A stretch of DNA of 18,952 nt from JAWXUK01 sp044432725 (GCA_044432725.1 JAWXUL010000037.1:1-18952), one strand, 5' to 3'; counted from the first letter of the stretch, positions 1-7,346 are shown. Notes: a model not told the origin generated them from the sequence alone. Program-made: numbers and translations.

Positions 1-195
1 GAGGAAGAAGTCTCTGTTTCAGAGGAAGAAGTCTCTGTTTCAGAGGAAGAAGTCTCTGTTTCAGAGGAAGAAGTCTTTGCTCCAGAGGAAGAAGAAGTCT
101 TTGCTTCAGAGGAAGAAGAAGTCTTTGCTTCAGAGGAAGAAGTCTTTGCTTCAGAGGAAGAAGACTCTGGTTCAGAGGAAGAAGACTTTGCTACA
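1..195 (+). repeat. In-frame 21/24-bp tandem repeat encoding acidic heptads
   Basis: Nine consecutive units begin with GAGGAAGAAG: 1-21, 22-42, 43-63, 64-84, 85-108, 109-132, 133-153, 154-174 and 175-195. The first three are identical at the nucleotide level. Two units (85-108, 109-132) carry one extra GAA codon. The last units diverge to GAC in place of GTC. A degenerate tenth unit begins at 196. All length changes are multiples of three, so the frame is preserved. The array probably continues to the left of the window. Confidence 0.95.
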
Positions 196-624
196 GAGGA
201 GGAAGAAGCCCCAGCCTTGGTAGGGATGTCTTTCCAAGAGGCAGCAAAATCTCTATGGCAAGTGCCAGAGGCTGAAGAAGAGAGTATTTCCACGGAGGAT
301 TTGGCAGCCATTGATGATTTATTGAAAGATATTCATCTGCCCAGTCCAGTGGCAGCAGAGCCATGTACCCCCAATCCCATGGCTCCAGAAGAGGTAGAGG
401 CGATTTTGGAAAAGATTTCTCCTTCTCTTCCTCCACTGGATACTGTGAGTCTGCCACGTGATACTTTGTATCGTTCTCTGGAATTATTGGCAACCATGGA
501 GGAATTGACAAAATACTTACAAGATAATTACCAGATTGACGACCCTTTGTATGTTGATTTGCTGGCATCTATGCTGACAGGGGTGCGGTCTCTTCAAAAC
601 TTGATGTCCTCTAATGACAAATAA
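1..624 (+). CDS. C-terminal part of an acidic repeat protein of unknown function (5' end outside window)
   Basis: The reading frame is open from the first base of the window to TAA at 622-624, so only the last 207 codons are visible and the true start lies upstream. Roughly the first 65 visible residues are nine tandem acidic units of the type EEEVSVS, EEEVFAS and EEEDFAT. They are encoded by 21- or 24-bp repeats (see the repeat entry). The remaining ~140 residues are non-repetitive, acidic and proline-containing, and predicted helices are likely near the end. I see no signal peptide, membrane segment, Walker motif or cysteine cluster in the visible part. I do not recognise a family. An acidic low-complexity arm next to a folded C-terminus would fit an interaction or linker role, but that is inference. 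The next gene has its own promoter, so co-transcription is not required. No convincing terminator hairpin follows the stop. Confidence 0.85.
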   Translation, partial: EEEVSVSEEEVSVSEEEVSVSEEEVFAPEEEEVFASEEEEVFASEEEVFASEEEDSGSEEEDFATEEEEAPALVGMSFQEAAKSLWQVPEAEEESISTEDLAAIDDLLKDIHLPSPVAAEPCTPNPMAPEEVEAILEKISPSLPPLDTVSLPRDTLYRSLELLATMEELTKYLQDNYQIDDPLYVDLLASMLTGVRSLQNLMSSNDK

Positions 625-670
625 GCAGAATGAAATTTTCTTTATTTTTCTAAAATTCACAAAAAACCAC

Positions 671-699
671 TTGTAATTTCCTTTTGTTTCGTGTATAAT
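671..699 (+). promoter_or_regulatory. Sigma-A-type promoter for the EF-G-like gene
   Basis: A -35 box TTGTAA (671-676) and a perfect -10 box TATAAT (694-699) are separated by 17 bp. Transcription would begin near 706, which leaves a leader of about 50 nt before the ATG at 757. The promoter overlaps an in-frame GTG at 691 and therefore excludes that codon as the translation start. Confidence 0.75.
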
Positions 700-756
700 A
701 ACGAAGTAAGGTTTTTGAAAAAGAAGCCTAAATATAACATAAGGGAGATAAAAATT

Positions 757-2823
757 ATGAGTTATTCTGTCCAAAATATCCGCAATATTTGTTTGCTTGG
801 TCATGGCGCCAATGGTAAAACAGCATTGACCGAGAGTTTGCTCTTTATGTCTGGTGCCTTGGATCGCATGGGGGAGTCAGGCAGTACCTTTTCCGATTTC
901 GACCCCGAGGAAATCCGTCGTAAAATTTCCATCTCCACAGCGGTTGCCCCCATAGAATATAAGGGGTGTAAAATCAATTTATTAGACTGCCCTGGGAACT
1001 TTGATTTTTCAGGCGAAGTCATTCAGGCACTTCGTGTGGCGGATGCTGCCATCATTGTGTGTTCTGCCAAAGATGGTGTCAGTGTGGGTCTTGAAAAGGC
1101 TTGGAAATATTGTCAGGCAAGAAATATGCCAAGAACCATTTATATTTCCAAGACAGACGAGGAAAACAGCGATTATAACAAGGCGTTTCAGGAATTACGG
1201 GAACGTTTTGGGAATAAAATTGCACCTTTGGTGGTGCCTATTTGGGACGAGGAAAAACGTGTCACTGGGATCATCGATGTGCTGAATAAGCGTGCTTTTG
1301 AAATGGACGGGAACAAGCGAGTTGAAATCGAGTTACCAGAGGAAAAAGCAGAAGTTGTCACCAATTATAATGATGCATTGAAAGAATCTGTAGCAGAAAC
1401 CAGTGAAGAAAAGATGGATAAGTTTTTTGCTGGAGAAGATTTTACTTATGTAGAGATGATCGAAGGCTTGCGTCAAGGGGTGCGGGATTGTTCTATGTTC
1501 CCTGTTCTTTGTGGGTCGGCGCATCAATGTATCGGCTCTTTGATGTTACTGGATACAATCATCGATCTTATGCCAAATCCACTGGAAGGGAATATGATGT
1601 CTGCTGCTGACAGCGAGGGGAATAAGGAACAATTTGTGGTGTCTCCTGGTGGGGTTCCCTCTGCCTTTGTCTTTAAAACTTTGTCTGACCAATATGGAAA
1701 ATATTCCTTTGTCAAAGTGGTTTCTGGTACTTTGACCTCTGATTTGACCTTGGTGAACGCCAGTTCTTCTGCCAGTGAAAAACTGGGCAGACTGTATTTG
1801 GTGCGTGGGAAAAAGATGGAAGAAGTGAAGGAGTTAGGTTGTGGAGATATTGGTGCCATTGGGAAAATGGAACGATTGAAAACAGGAGATACTTTGTGTG
1901 ACCCACGTAAGGTAGTTTCTGTGGCACGACTAGAATTTGCACCTCCTTGTTATTCTGTCGCCATATCCCCTAAGGTGCGTGGGCAAGAAGAGAAAATCTC
2001 CTCTGGTTTGCATCGTTTGCGAGAGGAAGACCCTAGTTTTTCTGTGGAAAACAACGCAGAAATCCGTCAAATTATTCTGTCTGGTATGGGGGATATTCAT
2101 ATCGATGTTTTGGTGTCAAAGCTGAAAAATCGCTTTAATGTGGAAGCAGAGCTTTGTACTCCACGTGTGCCCTATCGAGAAAAAATCCGTAAAGTGGTGT
2201 CCAAACAAGGTCGGCATAAGAAGCAAACCGGAGGTTCTGGTCAGTTTGGGGATGTGCAAATGCGATTTGAGCCATGTCCAGAGGCAGAGAGCTATCTTTT
2301 CACAGACGAAGTAGTGGGGGGCAAAGTGCCTAAAAACTTCTTCCCAGGTGTGGAAAAGGGCATCAAAGAAGCTTGTCAGCATGGTGTTTTGGCGGGCTAT
2401 CCCATGGTAGAGCTGAAAGCTGTGCTGTATGATGGATCCTATCACCCTGTGGATTCCAGTGAAATTGCCTTTAAGATGGCGGCACAAATTGCCTATAAGG
2501 CAGCCTTGCCAGAAGCATCTCCTGTTTTGCTAGAGCCTGTGGGGAAATTAGAAGTCACTGTTCCTGACAGCGATTTGGGAGATGTGATGGGAGATCTGAA
2601 CAAGCGTCGTGGTCGAGTGATGGGGATGAATCCCAACGAAGATGGGGAGCAAGTGGTAGAGGCAGAGGTGCCTATGGCAGAGATGATGACCTATGCCATT
2701 GATCTGCGAGCCATGACACAAAGTAGAGGTACTTTTGTGCTAGACTTCCTTCGCTATGAGGAATGTCCTCCGGCAGCTCAGGCAAAGGCCATTGAAGAAG
2801 CGAAAAAAATGGCAGAAGAATAG
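757..2823 (+). CDS. EF-G-like translational GTPase (second-type elongation factor G)
   Basis: This is a 688-residue protein of the EF-G/Tet(M) superfamily with the full EF-G length. The G domain shows a P-loop GHGANGKT (residues 15-22), DCPG (77-80) and SKTD (131-134) in place of the usual NKxD. EF-G domains II-V follow: the RGQEEKI and GMGDIHIDV stretches belong to domain III, the GGSGQFGD stretch to domain IV, and the GDVMGDLNKRRG stretch to domain V. Canonical EF-G has GHIDAGKT in the P-loop and an RGITI switch I. The GHGANGKT loop and the SDFDPEE/ISIST switch region here resemble the paralogous EF-G-2 group found beside true fusA in many bacteria. Its exact role is unsettled in that group. 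The start is ATG 757 because AAGGGAGA (741-748) lies 8 nt upstream and a promoter lies just before it. It is not next to rpsL, rpsG or tuf, which also argues for a paralogue. Confidence in the superfamily is very high and in the subgroup moderate. Confidence 0.93.
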   Translation: MSYSVQNIRNICLLGHGANGKTALTESLLFMSGALDRMGESGSTFSDFDPEEIRRKISISTAVAPIEYKGCKINLLDCPGNFDFSGEVIQALRVADAAIIVCSAKDGVSVGLEKAWKYCQARNMPRTIYISKTDEENSDYNKAFQELRERFGNKIAPLVVPIWDEEKRVTGIIDVLNKRAFEMDGNKRVEIELPEEKAEVVTNYNDALKESVAETSEEKMDKFFAGEDFTYVEMIEGLRQGVRDCSMFPVLCGSAHQCIGSLMLLDTIIDLMPNPLEGNMMSAADSEGNKEQFVVSPGGVPSAFVFKTLSDQYGKYSFVKVVSGTLTSDLTLVNASSSASEKLGRLYLVRGKKMEEVKELGCGDIGAIGKMERLKTGDTLCDPRKVVSVARLEFAPPCYSVAISPKVRGQEEKISSGLHRLREEDPSFSVENNAEIRQIILSGMGDIHIDVLVSKLKNRFNVEAELCTPRVPYREKIRKVVSKQGRHKKQTGGSGQFGDVQMRFEPCPEAESYLFTDEVVGGKVPKNFFPGVEKGIKEACQHGVLAGYPMVELKAVLYDGSYHPVDSSEIAFKMAAQIAYKAALPEASPVLLEPVGKLEVTVPDSDLGDVMGDLNKRRGRVMGMNPNEDGEQVVEAEVPMAEMMTYAIDLRAMTQSRGTFVLDFLRYEECPPAAQAKAIEEAKKMAEE

Positions 2824-2861
2824 AAAGTTAAAAAATCAGAAAAAGTATGAGAGGAAAGCAA

Positions 2862-3335
2862 ATGAACTATGCAAAAGAAATCAGTGTGAAGCAAATTAGT
2901 GCAGATGCTTCTGCATTGTACGGACAGTATTTCTGTTCAGAAGCCATTGTGGCTGTGATTGTGGATCATATGGATTTGGATATTCCCAGTGAATATCTGG
3001 TCGCCATGTCCTCTGGCTTTCCTGTGGGGATTGGAGGGAGCAAGTGTCTTTGTGGTGCTGTTTCTGGTGGTGTGATGGCTTTGGGGCTGTTTTTTGGCAG
3101 AAGTACCCCTGGGGACGATAAAATCCAAAAAATCATGGCACTGTCTCATGAACTTCACGACTGGTTTAAAGTGGAAAATCAGAAAAATTCTCTGTGCTGT
3201 CGTGTGATTACCAAGGATGTACCTTGGGAAAGTCAAGAGCATTTTCAGCAGTGTGCTTGGTTGACAGGCTTGGTGGCTGGGAAGGTTGCTGAGATTTTAA
3301 TCAGAGAATTGAATTTAAAAAATCTGGATACCTAA
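2862..3335 (+). CDS. C_GCAxxG_C_C family redox-type protein
   Basis: This small 157-residue protein matches the C_GCAxxG_C_C family by its cysteine layout. An early Cys sits in an FCSEAIV context (residue 25). The glycine-rich core KCLCGAVSGG has Cys62 and Cys64, followed by a Cys pair at 112-113 and Cys131 in QQCAWLTG. Members are commonly found in anaerobes, often near redox or transport genes, and the cysteines are thought to bind metal or act in thiol redox chemistry. No specific substrate is established. The start is ATG 2862 because AGAGG (2850-2854) lies 7 nt upstream; an in-frame ATG at 2847 lacks a ribosome binding site. It lies 38 nt after the EF-G-like gene and is probably co-transcribed with it. 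Its stop codon TAA (3333-3335) is the first three bases of a long palindromic element. The C-terminus may therefore have been reset by that insertion. Confidence 0.85.
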   Translation: MNYAKEISVKQISADASALYGQYFCSEAIVAVIVDHMDLDIPSEYLVAMSSGFPVGIGGSKCLCGAVSGGVMALGLFFGRSTPGDDKIQKIMALSHELHDWFKVENQKNSLCCRVITKDVPWESQEHFQQCAWLTGLVAGKVAEILIRELNLKNLDT

Positions 3336-3497
3336 GGAACCTCTGAACAATCCCTCATTTCCGACTTTCGGAAAAATTAGCCCCTCAAATTCGCTAGAAA
3401 TCTCGGCAATCCACCAAGGATTACACTCGATTTCCAACTTTTTGAGGAACTAATTTTCCTCGAAATTCAAAAACGGGAATTATTCAGAGATTCCCTA
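3333..3497. repeat. ~165-bp imperfect palindromic element (MITE-like or long hairpin)
   Basis: The left end (TAAGGAACCTCTGAACAATC from 3333) is nearly the reverse complement of the right end (ending ATTCAGAGATTCCCTA at 3497). The similarity continues inward over roughly 80 nt per arm at about 70% matching. It includes a well-kept AAAATTAG..CCTCAAA block, and the centre closes with AATCC (3408-3412 region) against GGATT. The ends are flanked by TA on both sides, which would fit TA-target MITEs, but the TA is part of the palindrome and so is not proof. There is no credible ORF inside. It fills the gap between the C_GCAxxG gene and the MATE terminator. It could be a non-autonomous mobile element or an RNA hairpin that acts as a 3' boundary. 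Confidence 0.7.
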
Positions 3498-3529
3498 AAA
3501 AAGAGCTGTGACAAACTTTGTCACAGCTC
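3497..3529 (-). terminator. Rho-independent terminator of the MATE gene
   Basis: A perfect 13-bp inverted repeat (3503-3515 with 3517-3529, around a single central C, so the innermost pairs form the loop) is followed on the minus strand by six T residues (A run 3497-3502 on the plus strand). It lies 21 bp past the MATE stop codon. The T run abuts the end of the palindromic element. Confidence 0.9.
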
Positions 3530-3550
3530 TCTTCCTTCAGCATGGGTGGT

Positions 3551-4939
3551 TTATTTATCTTCTTGGGGTAATAAGGTTTTTCTTCGATATAAAAACACAG
3601 AAAAAGTCACAGAAGCGGTTAAGATATCGGCAATCGGCACAGCAAGGAAGATGGAGAGAACGTTCCCTGTGAGATAAGGTAAAATGTAGGCAAGGGGTGC
3701 TAAGAGGATAATTTTTCTCAGCATAGCAAGAAACAAACTTGTTTTCGCCTGTCCCATGGCAAGGAAGGTGGTTTGGCAAGAATTTTGTGCCCCCAAAGCC
3801 CAAGTACCAGCGAAAAAGATGGGCATGGTTTGAGCAGATATTTCCAGCCAACGAGGGTCGTCGGTGAAGATTCCAGAGAGTAGAGTGGGGAATGTGACAA
3901 CAAAAAGGCAAGAAATAGCAGAAAATATGGTGGAACTGATGATCAGTTTCCAGAATGCTTCTCTCACTCTTTGATAGTTTTTTGCCCCGAAATTATAGCC
4001 TAGAATGGGCTGTGTGCCACTTGACATGGCAGTTCTGGGTAGGGCGATCATCAGTGAGACAGATTGTTGGATGGTCATGACCCCCACATATAAGTCACCT
4101 CCCTCAGCAAAGACAAGCTCTCCATAAGTTTGGAGGTTTCGATTCAAAGAAATGGTAATCAAACTTTCCGTGGAGTGCATAATAAAAGGAGCAATCCCTA
4201 AGGCAAGGGCTGGTTTCAGGATATGGGGTGTGAAGCGAATGTATTTCTTTTTCAATGGTAGTTGGGCAGTTTTGCCACAGAGAAAGAGGAGTACCCAAGC
4301 ACCAGAGCAAGCTTGTGCAATCAGGGTGGCGACTGCTGCGCCTTTTACGCCCCAGTTCCAATGAATGATAAATAAATAGTCTAGGATAATATTCACCACA
4401 GCACCAATGGACACAGAGAGCATGGCAATTTTTGCCTGTCCTTGGGCAGAAATAAAGGGGTTTAAGCCCAGAGCAATCAGGACAAAGATGGTGCCAAGAA
4501 CATAAATGTTTGTGTATTCCATGGCATAGGCAATGCTTTGGTCAGAGGCACCAAAAGCGTAGAGAACAGGTTCGCTGTAGCGGGTGAAAAAGAGGGTGAG
4601 TCCCACAGAAAAGACTAAAATCATGGCAAAGGCATTGCCGAGAATCGCTTCGGCACGGTCATTGTCCTGTGCGCCCATTGCCATAGAGGCAAGGGGGGCA
4701 GAGCCAGTGCCAGCGAAGGAGGCGAAGGCTGCAACGACCACCAAGACAGGGGAAGCGACCCCCACCCCAGTGAGTGCCATTTCTCCAATATCAGGGATTT
4801 GGCTGATGTAATAACGGTCTACTATGCTATAGAGCAGATTGATGAGCTGTGCCATCATGGCAGGGATGATGAGTTTTATCATCAAAGGGGTGATTGGGGC
4901 TGTGCCCAATGCCTCTTTACTGGTTGGAATACTTGCCAA
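3551..4939 (-). CDS. MATE family multidrug/metabolite efflux transporter
   Basis: This is a 462-residue polytopic membrane protein of the MATE family, in the MepA/NorM/DinF-like range of ~440-470 residues with twelve predicted helices in two six-helix halves. The N-terminal region LLYSIVDRYYISQI and the following GVGVASPVLVVV helix correspond to the signature first and second MATE helices. GAQDNDRAEAILGNAF and, in the second half, SGTQPILGYNFGAKNYQRV are the repeated loop motifs of the family. It would export cationic drugs or metabolites driven by Na+ or H+; the substrate cannot be inferred. The start appears to be TTG 4939. A TAA in frame lies 15 nt upstream, the family N-terminus aligns there, and a weak GAAG precedes it by 7 nt. 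An internal ATG (MIKLIIPAM) would remove part of the first helix. It is transcribed alone, divergent from the GNAT gene, and ends in a strong terminator. Confidence 0.93.
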   Translation of the reverse strand: MASIPTSKEALGTAPITPLMIKLIIPAMMAQLINLLYSIVDRYYISQIPDIGEMALTGVGVASPVLVVVAAFASFAGTGSAPLASMAMGAQDNDRAEAILGNAFAMILVFSVGLTLFFTRYSEPVLYAFGASDQSIAYAMEYTNIYVLGTIFVLIALGLNPFISAQGQAKIAMLSVSIGAVVNIILDYLFIIHWNWGVKGAAVATLIAQACSGAWVLLFLCGKTAQLPLKKKYIRFTPHILKPALALGIAPFIMHSTESLITISLNRNLQTYGELVFAEGGDLYVGVMTIQQSVSLMIALPRTAMSSGTQPILGYNFGAKNYQRVREAFWKLIISSTIFSAISCLFVVTFPTLLSGIFTDDPRWLEISAQTMPIFFAGTWALGAQNSCQTTFLAMGQAKTSLFLAMLRKIILLAPLAYILPYLTGNVLSIFLAVPIADILTASVTFSVFLYRRKTLLPQEDK

Positions 4940-4968
4940 AAAATCACTTCTTTCTTAACGGCTTTGGA

Positions 4969-5021
4969 GAATTTCTAAAAAACTTGTCCTCTCAAGGCAG
5001 TGATAGGTTTTTTAGAGATTC
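4969..5021. repeat. 15-bp inverted repeat in the MATE/GNAT divergent region
   Basis: GAATTTCTAAAAAAC (4969-4983) and GTTTTTTAGAGATTC (5007-5021) are inverted copies with one mismatch, 23 bp apart. The right arm touches the candidate -10 boxes at 5021-5030, so it may be an operator or the start of a leader hairpin for the MATE mRNA. Its GAATCTCT core is also present at the right end of the 3333-3497 palindrome. Confidence 0.6.
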
Positions 5022-5049
5022 TTATATAATATCATATTTCTAATGGAAA
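5021..5049 (-). promoter_or_regulatory. Candidate promoter for the MATE gene
   Basis: On the minus strand, TTTCCA (5049-5044) and TATAAG (5026-5021) are 17 bp apart. Transcription would start near 5014, inside the right arm of the inverted repeat. The -35 match is only 4 of 6. A plus-strand TATAAT (5025-5030) overlaps this -10 and may serve the GNAT gene, though no good -35 lies at the right distance. Confidence 0.4.
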
Positions 5050-5092
5050 GAAAAGAGAAAATATTAAATTAATTGAAAAGGTTGGAAAAAGA

Positions 5093-5899
5093 ATGAAGTT
5101 AAGTTATGGTTATCCAGAGGCACAGGATTTAGAAGGTTTAAAAAAGCTGTGGAAGCTTGCCTTTCACGATGAAGATGAGTATATTGATCATTTTTTTCGT
5201 CGTTATTCTCCTAAGCAAATGTTTTTGGTGAAAAGTGAGGGGGAGATAATAGGTATGACCTATTATTTCCCTAGCTTGTTACATCGAAAGGGGAAGGCGT
5301 ATACCTTTGCTTATTTGTATGGGGTTGCCACCCATCCTGAGATGGAAAAGCGAGGAATTGCTTCTGGGTTATTGTCCTATATTTACAGCACTTTAGAGAA
5401 AGAGGGCTTTGATGGGGTGACCACTGTACCTGCCACACCCTCACTCCATGGTTTTTTCGGAAAAAACGGATTTTCTGATTATTTTGTCTATGAGAAAAAA
5501 GAAGGGCTTTCTTTGTCTGGGGAAGTCGAGAGAATTTCTGGAGGAGAATTTGCACAGCGAAGAGAAGATATTTTGCAAAATCAAGATATGCCTTATATTA
5601 CTTTACAGGAAGATGGGTTTGCTTATCAAGAAGGAGTTTGTGCCTTAGGGAAGGGGGGATTTTTTCGCAAGGGTGATGACGTATTTTGTGTGGAGCAAGG
5701 TGGGGAAGATGTTATGATTGTGAAGGAAGCTTTCGGGGAAAATCCTCCTGATGTTGCCTTGTCCATGTTAGAAAGTCGCTTTTTGCCACAGAAAATCACA
5801 GGGGATGAAGTGAATTTTGGGATGATTCAATGGTTTTCCTCTTGCCCTGAGGATTGGGCGGAAGGGGAGCGAGGATATTTGGGACTTGCTTTTGACTAA
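5093..5899 (+). CDS. GNAT family N-acetyltransferase
   Basis: This is a 268-residue protein whose first ~150 residues form a GNAT fold. The acetyl-CoA-binding motif A is visible as LYGVATHPEMEKRGIASGLL (residues 75-94), with the Arg-Gly-x-Ala pyrophosphate loop at 87-90. The helix-strand motif B follows, with FFGKNGFSDYF near residues 118-128. The C-terminal ~120 residues are less typical and contain no motif I can name; a second small domain is known in several two-domain GNATs of Firmicutes. The acceptor substrate is unknown. The start ATG 5093 is preceded by GGAAAAAG, a weak ribosome binding site. It is a single gene divergent from MATE. I see no terminator hairpin after the stop, and the next promoter begins at 5984. 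Confidence 0.85.
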   Translation: MKLSYGYPEAQDLEGLKKLWKLAFHDEDEYIDHFFRRYSPKQMFLVKSEGEIIGMTYYFPSLLHRKGKAYTFAYLYGVATHPEMEKRGIASGLLSYIYSTLEKEGFDGVTTVPATPSLHGFFGKNGFSDYFVYEKKEGLSLSGEVERISGGEFAQRREDILQNQDMPYITLQEDGFAYQEGVCALGKGGFFRKGDDVFCVEQGGEDVMIVKEAFGENPPDVALSMLESRFLPQKITGDEVNFGMIQWFSSCPEDWAEGERGYLGLAFD

Positions 5900-5983
5900 A
5901 AACCTTCATAAAATTGATTCGCCCTAAGGCAGTTTCTTTCTGGATATTTTAGGAGCTTGCCTACGCAGTCAAAGGGATTGCCC

Positions 5984-6011
5984 TTGACAAATGAGGAAAA
6001 AATGATACAAT
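5984..6011 (+). promoter_or_regulatory. Strong sigma-A promoter of the DUF815-NUDIX-walRK operon
   Basis: A consensus TTGACA (5984-5989) and TACAAT (6006-6011) are separated by 16 bp, with an extended TGA just before the -10 box (6003-6005). It is one of the best promoters in the window. A small hairpin (CAAAGGG ATTG CCCTTG, about 5970-5986) overlaps the -35 box. Confidence 0.8.
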
Positions 6012-6102
6012 AGGAAGAAGAAAAAGAGAAAGAAAAGCGAGAAAGAAAAGCGAGAAAGAAGAAAGAAGAGGACTCAAGAAGAAAGAATAGAAAGAGGAAT
6101 AG
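6012..6102 (+). other. Purine-rich 5' leader with a 13-bp tandem repeat
   Basis: Of 91 bases between the promoter and the first ATG, only 7 are pyrimidines. The unit GAGAAAGAAAAGC occurs at 6026-6038 and 6039-6051, with a partial third copy from 6052. As RNA this would be a nearly unstructured A/G tract directly ahead of the AGAGG ribosome binding site (6093-6097). No coding function is supported on either strand. Confidence 0.8.
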
Positions 6103-6106
6103 ATGA

Positions 6107-7336
6107 ATGAAAATAGATTTGAATGAGTATTTGTATGGATTGAGCAGTTTGAGCGCCTATTACGCCTTGGGAGAAACGCCACTGATGAAGGCTTTGATGG
6201 ATTTTCTTCAAACCGTTTCTTGGGAGAATGGTGGAAAAGGAGGAGAAAATCATCCTAGAATGGGGAAGATTTTGTCCTCTTACGGACGGATTTTCCATAT
6301 TCTGAGAGAAGGAGGCTTTACTGGTTTTGGTGATTATTTCTGGGACTATTGCCGTTATTCTCCTACTTTATACGGGAAACTTATCACAGAATTTCGCTGG
6401 GACCCTGCCCTTGAAAATGCAGCGAGAAACGAGATAGACATTTTGGTGTCATTTGCACAAGTGGATTGTGACGATGTGTTAGAATGGCTGAAAGACACCT
6501 TGCCTTTGAAATATCAAGATGTGGTGGATGGTTTGCCTCGTTGGAGCAGTCGTTGCCCCTTTGATTTTGACAGCTTGACCATGTGGCACAAGAGCAATGG
6601 TTACGGAATTTTCGCAAAACACAGCTTTTTCGTGTGGAGAAATGGGAAGATTTATTCTTTGCCAGAGGTAGAGACACGCTCTTATGAAAAATTACGTGGC
6701 TATAATCTACAACGGGAACAAGTGTTGGAAAACACAGCAAGACTGATGGGGGGCGAAGGCGCACAAAATATTCTTCTTTTTGGAGATGGTGGCACAGGCA
6801 AATCTGCTGTGGTGAAATCCATGCCTTCTGTCTTTGAACAGCTGAAACTGATTCAAATCGAGCATAGTTCTTTGGATACCTTACCCCAACTCATTGGGCA
6901 ACTGGGGAAACGGACAGAGAAGTTTGTGATTTTCATCGATGATTTGACCTTCGAAGAAAATGACAACAGTTATTCTTCTTTGAAAAGTGTCTTAGAGGGA
7001 GGTTTGGAAACTCCTCCTAATAATGTACTGGTTTATGTCACCTCTAACCGTCGTCATTTGGTGCGACATACTTTCAGCGAGCGAGCAGGGGAAGAAGTGG
7101 ACATGACAGAAACCATTATCGAAAAAACAGCTTTGGCACAACGCTTTGGTTTGCGTATTCCTTATCTGTCCATGAGCAAGGAGGAATATCTGGCGTTGGT
7201 GGCATATTTATTAGAAGATAAAGAAGTGGAGGAAATTTGTCCTGAAGAGTTGCAACAAAAGGCGATGATGTGGGAAATACGTCATGGGGGCAGAACCCCA
7301 AGGGTAGCAGAGCAATTTGTATCTAGTTTAAAATAA
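6107..7336 (+). CDS. DUF815 family AAA+ ATPase
   Basis: This 409-residue protein matches the DUF815 group of AAA+ ATPases. An all-helical N-terminal region of ~190 residues precedes the ATPase core. The Walker A loop is GDGGTGKS (residues 226-233), the Walker B strand is FVIFIDDL with Asp278-Asp279, the sensor-1 strand is VYVTSNRR, and the C-terminal lid is GGRTPRVAEQF. The family is widespread and conserved but its molecular job is not established. The start is ATG 6107, 9 nt after AGAGG (6093-6097); an out-of-frame ATG at 6103 closes after seven codons and may compete for ribosomes. It is the first gene of an apparent operon, with only 10 nt before the NUDIX gene. Cytoplasmic location is expected because no signal or membrane segment is seen. 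Confidence 0.9.
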   Translation: MKIDLNEYLYGLSSLSAYYALGETPLMKALMDFLQTVSWENGGKGGENHPRMGKILSSYGRIFHILREGGFTGFGDYFWDYCRYSPTLYGKLITEFRWDPALENAARNEIDILVSFAQVDCDDVLEWLKDTLPLKYQDVVDGLPRWSSRCPFDFDSLTMWHKSNGYGIFAKHSFFVWRNGKIYSLPEVETRSYEKLRGYNLQREQVLENTARLMGGEGAQNILLFGDGGTGKSAVVKSMPSVFEQLKLIQIEHSSLDTLPQLIGQLGKRTEKFVIFIDDLTFEENDNSYSSLKSVLEGGLETPPNNVLVYVTSNRRHLVRHTFSERAGEEVDMTETIIEKTALAQRFGLRIPYLSMSKEEYLALVAYLLEDKEVEEICPEELQQKAMMWEIRHGGRTPRVAEQFVSSLK

Positions 7337-7346
7337 GGGGAAATCA

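Noticed and set aside
1..195. CRISPR-like array
   Set aside because: The repeats are contiguous with no spacers, have unit lengths divisible by three and encode an in-frame acidic repeat.
691..756. A 22-residue N-terminal extension of the EF-G-like protein from GTG 691
   Set aside because: It starts inside the promoter, upstream of the expected transcription start, lacks a ribosome binding site, and EF-G proteins begin at the equivalent of MSYSVQNIRN.
5961..6182. A minus-strand ORF rich in Ser, Phe and Leu
   Set aside because: It is the complement of the purine-rich leader and the DUF815 start; its composition is purely a by-product of the A/G tract and it lacks a ribosome binding site.
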